Positions 7,732 through 12,360 of a DNA stretch of 12,360 bases are shown here, piece by piece. The position numbers were made by a program, and so were the translations under genes. This DNA comes from Planctomycetota bacterium (GTDB lineage: Bacteria > Planctomycetota > Planctomycetia > Pirellulales > Pirellulaceae). A model generated the notes under the pieces. It had not been told where the DNA came from. It searched no databases and worked only from the letters and a program-made list of their open reading frames with translations. Position 1 is the first letter of the stretch, and every line of letters starts with the position of its first letter. Location: NCBI GenBank assembly GCA_019347795.1, contig JAHWKS010000060.1, forward strand, positions 1-12,360, read 5' to 3'.

Positions 7732-9354
7732 ATGTTGCTGCGTGCGATGGTGCTGCTTTCATGTTTGGCTGTGATGACGGTTTCGGCCCAGTCGGCGTCT
7801 GCGGAAGCGCCGGCGACGAAGAAGGTCGTCCTCATCGCCGGGCCGATCACGGGCCATCCGAAGCATGCGCACGAGTATGAGAAGAGCGTCATCCTGCTCA
7901 AGCACTTGCTCGACACGTCGCCGAACTTGAGCGGCGTGACGGTAGAGGCGCACTTTCGCGGCTGGCCGGACAATCCGGCGACGCTCGACGACGCCGACAC
8001 GATCGTGCTGATTTCCGACGGCGCCGACCGCCGCGAGCAGGACCATCCGCTTTACGTCGGCGACCGGCTGGAAACGCTGGAAAGGCAGATGCGGCGCGGC
8101 TGCGGGCTGGTGCTGTTCCATTGGAGCACGTTCAACCCCGGCCGCTTTCATGACCGTGTGACGGAGTGGCTCGGCGGGTACTTCGACTACGAGACCGGTC
8201 CCGAGCCGCGGAAATGGTACTCGGCGATTCAGACGTGGGAAGGACTGACGAAATTGGGGGACGCCGATCACCCGATTCTCCGCGGCGTGTCGCCCTTTCG
8301 CGTGCAGGAGGAGTTTTACTATCGCATCCGCTTTCGTGAGAACGATCCGCGGGTGACGCCGATCGTGCTCACCCAACCGCCGGGCGAGACGCAGGACTAC
8401 GCCGTCGGCTGGGCGGTCCAGCGCGAGGACGGCGGCCGCGGGTTCGGCTTCACGGGCGGCCATTTCTATCGCAACTGGTGGAGCGACGACTTCCGCCGGC
8501 TGATTCTCAACGCCATCGTCTGGACCGCCGGCGCCGACGTGCCCGAGCGGGGCGTGCGGGCGGAGTTGGCTGAGCCGACGAAGGCCCTCATCGTTACCGG
8601 CTATCAGCACCCGGCCCACGACTGGAGTGCGGTCACCGCCGCGCTGTTACAAGTGCTGGAGCAGGACCCGCGGATGTTCGTGGACGTGACCGAAAACGTG
8701 GAGGATCTCGCCTCGCAGTCGATTCACGATTACGACCTGCTGGTAATGAACTACAACAACTGGGACCGGCCCGGGCTGAGCGAAGCGGCGAAGGCGAATT
8801 TCGTCGAGTACCTGAAGCGCGGCGGCGGGCTGGCGCTGATCCACTTTGCGAACGGGGCGTTCAATAAGACGCTCCCCAGCGATGGATCTGATTGGCCCGA
8901 GTATCGCACGCGGATCGTCCGCCGGGCGTGGATGCACGACCGCAGCGGCCACGACAAGTTCGGCCCCTTCCGCGTGGACATCACCTCGGCGGAGCACCCG
9001 ATCACTGCGGGCCTGGCGCCGTTCCAGACGCTCGATGAGTTGTACTATCGCCAGGAAGGGGACCAGCCGATCGAGCCGCTGGCCACCGCGGTCTCACAGG
9101 TCACCGGCCAGGCGGAGCCGATGGCCTGGGCGTACAACTACGGCGAAGGGCGGGTCTTCCAGACCGTGCTGGGCCACTCCGATCAGTCAATCCGCCTGGC
9201 GGGCGCCCTCATCCGCCGCGGCTGCACATGGGCCGCCGATATGACGCCGCTCAGTTTCGATCCGCCGGTCGAGTTAACGATCGACTACTTGTGGCGCGAC
9301 GGGGCGCAATGGCGGCCGCAGGCGGAAGAGAAGGAAACGCAAAAGGCGCGATAG
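7732..9354 (+). CDS. Secreted protein with two tandem ThuA-like domains
   Basis: This 540-residue protein begins with a Sec signal peptide (MLLRAMVLLSCLAVMTVSAQSASA) with a likely cleavage after ASA near residue 24. Two ThuA-like (class I glutamine-amidotransferase-like fold) domains follow. The first is about 31-275, with KKVVLIAGPITGHPKHAHEY, CGLVLFHWS, HPILRGVSPF, EEFYYRIRF and GRGFGFTGGHFYRNW. The second is about 293-510, with KALIVTGYQHPAHDW, YDLLVMNYNNWDRPG, GGGLALIHFANGAF, HPITAGLAPFQTLDELYYR and GRVFQTVLGHSDQS. Each half repeats the order HP-hydrophobic-G, E(F/L)YYR, then G-x-G(R)xF with a GH. ThuA is named from a trehalose-utilisation locus, and the family's role is still unclear. 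In planctomycetes secreted ThuA proteins are often linked to sugar degradation. The gene appears to stand alone. Its last codons and stop lie inside a repeat (9335-9372), so the final ETQKAR may be repeat-derived. Confidence 0.88.
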   Translation: MLLRAMVLLSCLAVMTVSAQSASAEAPATKKVVLIAGPITGHPKHAHEYEKSVILLKHLLDTSPNLSGVTVEAHFRGWPDNPATLDDADTIVLISDGADRREQDHPLYVGDRLETLERQMRRGCGLVLFHWSTFNPGRFHDRVTEWLGGYFDYETGPEPRKWYSAIQTWEGLTKLGDADHPILRGVSPFRVQEEFYYRIRFRENDPRVTPIVLTQPPGETQDYAVGWAVQREDGGRGFGFTGGHFYRNWWSDDFRRLILNAIVWTAGADVPERGVRAELAEPTKALIVTGYQHPAHDWSAVTAALLQVLEQDPRMFVDVTENVEDLASQSIHDYDLLVMNYNNWDRPGLSEAAKANFVEYLKRGGGLALIHFANGAFNKTLPSDGSDWPEYRTRIVRRAWMHDRSGHDKFGPFRVDITSAEHPITAGLAPFQTLDELYYRQEGDQPIEPLATAVSQVTGQAEPMAWAYNYGEGRVFQTVLGHSDQSIRLAGALIRRGCTWAADMTPLSFDPPVELTIDYLWRDGAQWRPQAEEKETQKAR

Positions 9355-9372
9355 TCGCAAAAGGCGCAAACG
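9335..9372 (+). repeat. Left copy of 38-bp CGCAAAAG-type inverted repeat
   Basis: It begins AAACGCAAAAGGCGC and ends GGCGCAAACG, and is built from short degenerate units such as CGCAAAAGGCG. By direct comparison 31 of 38 positions match the reverse complement of 9938-9975, with no gaps. It overlaps the stop codon of the ThuA gene (9352-9354). Confidence 0.7.
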
Positions 9373-9470
9373 TCTCAATGGAGCATCGCAATGAAGCGTG
9401 GTCGTGGCGGGCTCGTCTATTGAAGACATTCACCCTTGAACCCAAGGTGATATTGCTGCAGGTATTAGCC

Positions 9471-9474
9471 GGAG
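9471..9474 (+). promoter_or_regulatory. Ribosome binding site for the GTG start at 9482
   Basis: GGAG lies 7 nt before the GTG at 9482, a good spacing. No ATG exists in frame until codon 81 (MSWSF), far into the reading frame, so the GTG start is favoured. Confidence 0.45.
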
Positions 9475-9481
9475 ACTGACC

Positions 9482-9901
9482 GTGAGCGATAACCCCCGGT
9501 TCGAACTCATTGAGGAATGGGCGCTCTCTGACTCAAAGTCATGGCGTTTGAAGGATCAACAAATTCGCTTTCGCGGACGAGATGTGTACGGCCAATCTCT
9601 TCCCGCGACAGCACGGCTTTCGGTCAGCCGAGAGCAGGTTACAAAGTTCGCCGCGGCCCTTGACTTCCTTGACGTGTGGGCGTGGAGGCCGGACTATAGT
9701 GCGTCCGAATGCGGGTCAACTGTTGAGGACGGAATGAGTTGGTCGTTCACCGCCGAATTCGGCGGCCGGACTTGCAGGGCAGGCGGCGCAAACGCCTTTC
9801 CCTCGTTGGCCGATCCGAGGAAGGCGTCGCTAGATACCGAACGCTACGGGTTCTTGGTGTTCGCGCTACATTCCACGTTCGGCATTGGTGCGTCGCCCTG
9901 A
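9482..9901 (+). CDS. Small hypothetical protein between inverted repeats
   Basis: This 139-residue soluble protein has no signal peptide or membrane segment. I do not recognise a named family. The order D-x-W-x-W-x-x-x-Y (about 62-70, DVWAWRPDY), E-D-G-x-x-W-S (about 81-87) and G-G-A-N-A-F-P (about 100-106) resembles a pattern I associate with small uncharacterised bacterial proteins, some of them immunity-like. That link is a weak recollection. The GTG start has a GGAG site 7 nt upstream. Codon use is visibly less GC-rich than in its neighbours (many GAT, CAA, TCT, TTT and CGA codons), suggesting a different origin. It lies between inverted 38-bp repeats at 9335-9372 and 9938-9975 and is convergent with the TctC-TctB gene. 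A full-length frame with a ribosome site and no competing frame supports it as a real gene. Confidence 0.65.
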   Translation: MSDNPRFELIEEWALSDSKSWRLKDQQIRFRGRDVYGQSLPATARLSVSREQVTKFAAALDFLDVWAWRPDYSASECGSTVEDGMSWSFTAEFGGRTCRAGGANAFPSLADPRKASLDTERYGFLVFALHSTFGIGASP

Positions 9902-9937
9902 AGTGCGTGCCTTGAATTCGAGTAAAGTACATCCACT

Positions 9938-9975
9938 CGTTTGCGACTATTGCGCCGCTTGCGACTTTTGCGTTT
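9938..9975 (-). repeat. Right copy of 38-bp CGCAAAAG-type inverted repeat
   Basis: Read on the - strand it begins AAACGCAAAAGTCGC and ends AGTCGCAAACG. It is the same length as the copy at 9335-9372 with seven mismatches. It lies 36 bp after the hypothetical gene and 26 bp beyond the stop codon of the convergent TctC-TctB gene. A T-rich stretch follows on the + strand (9966-9987), without a clear hairpin. Confidence 0.7.
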
Positions 9976-10001
9976 TATTCTTCTTTGATCAAGGTTGGCG
10001 C

Positions 10002-11315
10002 TCACCACCCGAGCCAGCCCCACGGCAAGGGGACGCGGAGGAAGACCGCGAAGACTTGCCAGACGGCGGCGGAGAGGAGGACGGCGACCGGCAGGGCGAT
10101 CCGCAGGCGGGTTCGCAGCGTTAGTAAGAGGATCAGAGCCGCGAGAGCCGTGGTGATCACGAAGCCGGCGATCTCGGCGGCGGCGATGAACGCCAGCACG
10201 CAGGCGATCGCGACGAAGACGCGAATCGCGCCGTTGCGGGAGAGCGGCGGGGCTTCGTCGGAGCGGCGAAAGCCGCCGGTGATTGCCAATCCGACCGCGG
10301 CGATCGCCGCCATCGCCGCGAGCAGGCCCGGGAACAGCATCGGACCGTAGCGTTGCCGTTGCACCTGGCGGAAGGCGTCGCTGGTGAGGATCTCGCCGTA
10401 CTGGGCGTCGGACTGGGCGAGCGTCTTGCGGAACTCGCCGGCCTCTTCGAAGGCGTAGCCGAAGTTCGCCTGGTTGAGGAATTTCCGGTACTCGTCGCTT
10501 TGCACCACGCGCTCCAACGCCGTTTGGATCATCCGGCGCCGATCGTCCGGCGTCTCCAGCGGGAGCGCCAGCCCCCGCCAGCCGCCGAGGGACCACGGCA
10601 CGCCGGACTCGCGGAACGTGGGTACGTCGGGAAGGCTCGCCATTCGCTCATCGGCCATCAATCCCAGGCAGCGGACTTCGCCCGCGTCCAGGAGCGACTG
10701 CGCCTCGGGAACCGAGCAGCAGACCAAATCCACCCCGCCGGCCATCAGCTCTTGCAGCGAGGGGGCCGAGCCATTGAGCGAAATCCACCGCACGTGGTTG
10801 GGCGTCAGATCGACCGCGTTCATCCAGCCCGCCACGCCGATGTGCCAGATGCCGCCGAACGCGGTGCCGGCGGCTTTCCGTCGTCCCGGATTGTCGCGGA
10901 TTTCCTGCTCGAGTTCCGCCAGCGTCCTCCACGGCGCATCGCGGCGGACGAAGAGCGCGGCGTTGTCGCGATTCAGGAGCACCAGCGGCTCGAAGTCGCG
11001 GAAGGTGATGTTCGTCAATCCCCGCCAGTGCAGCATCGCCAGCTCGGGCGTAATCATCGTCAGCGTGTAGCCGTCCGGCCGGGCCAGCGCGCCGCGGGTA
11101 TGGCCGGTGACGCCCGCCCCGCCGGTGGCGTTCACCACGTTGACCGGCGTGTTCAGCTCCCGCTCCAACTGAAACGCGATCTGCCGCGACACGCGATCCG
11201 TGCCGCCCCCCGCGGACCAGGGGACGATCACCGTCATCGGCCGGCTGGGAAACTTCCCTTGCTGCCGGCATCCGGCGATCAACGCAATGAGCAGAATGAG
11301 TAGAGAGATTCGCAT
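10002..11315 (-). CDS. TctC solute-binding lipoprotein fused to TctB-like membrane domain
   Basis: This 437-residue protein has a lipoprotein signal, MRISLLILLIALIAGC, with Cys16 in an IAGC lipobox. Residues about 26-310 are a TctC/Bug periplasmic binding domain: RPMTVIVPWSAGGGTDRVSR (25-44), NATGGAGVTGHTRGALARPDGYTL (62-85), then LTNITFRDFEPLVLL, MAGGVDLVCCSVPEA, and LPDVPTFRESGVPWSLGGWRGLALP, all in family order. From about 322 a TctB-like membrane region begins: YGPMLFPGLLAAMAAIAAVGLAI, recalling the GPGFFP start of a TctB helix. Three more hydrophobic segments follow (about 364-381, 383-400, 405-426), ending VPLPWGW like TctB C-termini. In the standard system TctC, TctB and the large TctA are separate proteins; here two are joined and no TctA is in view. 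The ATG at 11315 is chosen because a GTG at 11333 lies inside a hairpin and would put SNTL before the signal. No good ribosome site is seen. The substrate is unknown; family members bind carboxylates. Confidence 0.88.
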   Translation of the reverse strand: MRISLLILLIALIAGCRQQGKFPSRPMTVIVPWSAGGGTDRVSRQIAFQLERELNTPVNVVNATGGAGVTGHTRGALARPDGYTLTMITPELAMLHWRGLTNITFRDFEPLVLLNRDNAALFVRRDAPWRTLAELEQEIRDNPGRRKAAGTAFGGIWHIGVAGWMNAVDLTPNHVRWISLNGSAPSLQELMAGGVDLVCCSVPEAQSLLDAGEVRCLGLMADERMASLPDVPTFRESGVPWSLGGWRGLALPLETPDDRRRMIQTALERVVQSDEYRKFLNQANFGYAFEEAGEFRKTLAQSDAQYGEILTSDAFRQVQRQRYGPMLFPGLLAAMAAIAAVGLAITGGFRRSDEAPPLSRNGAIRVFVAIACVLAFIAAAEIAGFVITTALAALILLLTLRTRLRIALPVAVLLSAAVWQVFAVFLRVPLPWGWLGW

Positions 11316-11321
11316 GAGAGT

Positions 11322-11374
11322 GTTGGAGTCCACGCTTTAGCGTGCTGAAGACACGCTAAAGCGTGGACTCCAAC
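11322..11374. repeat. Perfect 23-bp inverted repeat (long hairpin)
   Basis: Arms 11322-11344 and 11352-11374 are perfect reverse complements around the 7-nt loop CTGAAGA. The left arm starts GTTGGAGTCC and the right arm ends GGACTCCAAC. Each arm also contains a near-palindrome of its own (CACGCT-TT-AGCGTG), so cruciform or double-hairpin forms are possible. The last base of the right arm is the final G of the TAG stop of the DUF1553 gene (- strand). The left arm ends 6 nt before the TctC-TctB start codon. No T-run follows, so it is not a classical terminator. It may be a dispersed repeat or an RNA element between two co-directional genes. Confidence 0.85.
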
Positions 11375-12360
11375 TAATGGTCCAAAATGAACTCGTTGCT
11401 GTTGAGGAGGGCCCAGCAGAGGTCTTGGAGGGCGGCGGTGATGTCGCCTTGGTAGGAGGCGAGCAGTTGGTTGGCGGCCTCCACTTCGCGGCGCGTCGGC
11501 GGGCGGGCGACCGTGGCCAGGAACAGGCGGTTCAGCTTTTCGGCCGGCTTGAGGTCGCTCCGCGCGATGCGCTGGAGGAAGCCCTGCTCGGAGGTGAGGG
11601 CGCGGTGGACCAACTCGCCGTTCATCATCGCCAGCGACTGCGGGATGGCGCCGTTGAAGGTGTTGGCTTCGTCTCCTTCATCCGTCTCCAGATCTTGGGT
11701 GAACTGCGCCAGCCAGGCGGGCTTCTCCTCTTGCAGCTCGGCGTACACCTCGCTGTCGCGGCGGAAGTCGGCGGCCAGGAGCGAGAGCGACTCGTACACC
11801 TCCTCCGCCCGCATCTGCCGCGTGTAGTAGCGGCTGAACAGCGGCGGGACGCCTTTGTCGGGCGCGTCGGCCATGTTCTCGGGCGTGATGCGGCTGGACA
11901 CGCCGAACGCGTCCTGCAGCACGATCCACCGCATCAGGCGCTTCACGTCGTGGTTGTGGGCGATGAACTGGTCCGAGAGATAGTCGAGCAGCGCCGGGTG
12001 CGAGGGGGGGTTCGTGGGCCGCATGTCGTCCACCGGCTCGACGAAGCCGTAGCCGAGGAAGTGCGACCAAAGGCGGTTGACGATCGCCCGGCTCAGGTCG
12101 GGGGAGTCGGCCAGGAAGTTCGCCAGCTCCCGCCGCCGGTCCACGCGGGCGACCTGCCCGTGCGGATCGATCTTCGTCCCATCCAGCCACGTGGGATACG
12201 CCACCTTCCGCAGCCCGTTGAGGCGGTCATAGAAGATGTCGGCCTGGACGGCGTCTCCCGTCTCGCCGGGGAAGTCGCGATTGGCCAGCCGCACCTTGTC
12301 GGTGTCGCGAATGGTGTGCATCTGGCGGAAGAAGGCGTTCAGGCCCCAGTAGTCATCCTG
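11374..12360 (-). CDS. DUF1549/DUF1553 (PSCyt2/PSD1) protein, C-terminal part
   Basis: The open frame runs off the right edge, so the N-terminal part is missing; 328 residues are visible. The first ones, QDDYWGLNAFFRQMHTIRD, look like the end of a DUF1549 (PSCyt2) domain. The DUF1553 (PSD1) domain follows: RRELANFLADSPDLSRAIVNR, LWSHFLGYGFVEPVDDMRP, NPPSHPALLDYLSDQFI, RYYTRQMRAEEVYESLSLLA, SLAMMNGELVHRAL, RLFLATVARPPTRREVEAA and the C-terminal ALLNSNEFILDH. These proteins are abundant in Planctomycetes and Verrucomicrobia. They are often secreted, with PSCyt1 cytochrome-type domains, and frequently pair with a DUF1501 gene; their function is unknown. The gene lies on the same strand as the TctC-TctB gene, 58 bp from its start, with a perfect hairpin in between. 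The missing 5' part would be expected to carry a signal peptide and possibly a heme motif. Confidence 0.92.
   Translation of the reverse strand, partial: QDDYWGLNAFFRQMHTIRDTDKVRLANRDFPGETGDAVQADIFYDRLNGLRKVAYPTWLDGTKIDPHGQVARVDRRRELANFLADSPDLSRAIVNRLWSHFLGYGFVEPVDDMRPTNPPSHPALLDYLSDQFIAHNHDVKRLMRWIVLQDAFGVSSRITPENMADAPDKGVPPLFSRYYTRQMRAEEVYESLSLLAADFRRDSEVYAELQEEKPAWLAQFTQDLETDEGDEANTFNGAIPQSLAMMNGELVHRALTSEQGFLQRIARSDLKPAEKLNRLFLATVARPPTRREVEAANQLLASYQGDITAALQDLCWALLNSNEFILDH

Noticed and set aside
9335..9975. Possible CRISPR-like array from repeated CGCAAAAG units
   Set aside because: There are only two clusters, in opposite orientation, with degenerate units and no regular unique spacers or cas genes.
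10353..11303. 316-codon + strand frame opposite the TctC-TctB gene
   Set aside because: It is Arg/His/Ala-rich shadow sequence. The - strand shows a lipobox, TctC motifs and membrane helices in order.
11322..11374. Rho-independent terminator at the long hairpin
   Set aside because: The stem is strong, but neither strand has a run of T after it.

Overview
This 12.4 kb, GC-rich window reads as a chromosomal segment of a planctomycete, probably of the Pirellulales/Pirellulaceae type. That placement is an inference. It rests on a PSD1/DUF1553 protein, a secreted ThuA-domain protein, palindromic intergenic repeats and loose, mostly non-operonic gene spacing. Nine coding regions can be supported, seven complete and two cut by the window edges. 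No rRNA, tRNA, CRISPR array, transposase or phage gene is visible.

Left part (1-5196, + strand): the 3' end of an RND-type periplasmic adaptor (HlyD family) is followed 73 bp later by a TolC-like outer-membrane efflux lipoprotein. After a 276-339 bp gap (depending on the ATPase start) comes a P1B-2 heavy-metal ATPase (Zn/Cd/Pb export type) with two N-terminal HMA-like domains. Adaptor and outer-membrane factor would form a trans-envelope pump with an inner-membrane RND protein encoded elsewhere. Together with the ATPase this may be an envelope or metal efflux locus, but only the ATPase shows metal specificity in its sequence.

Middle part (5347-9354): miaA (tRNA dimethylallyltransferase) lies on the - strand and is divergent from a YacL-like membrane PIN-TRAM protein on the + strand. 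A 100-bp palindromic intergenic element follows, then a secreted protein built from two tandem ThuA domains.

Right part (9335-12360): a small, less GC-rich hypothetical gene lies between two inverted 38-bp copies (31/38 identical) of a CGCAAAAG-type repeat. Next, on the - strand, is a lipoprotein-anchored TctC solute-binding domain fused to a TctB-like membrane domain, with no TctA in view. A perfect 23-bp inverted repeat separates it from the C-terminal part of a DUF1549/DUF1553 (PSCyt2/PSD1) protein that runs off the window.

The most interesting items are the TctC-TctB fusion, the repeat-bounded orphan gene, the perfect hairpin touching a stop codon just before the fusion gene, and the ATPase whose near-universal HP motif reads HA.
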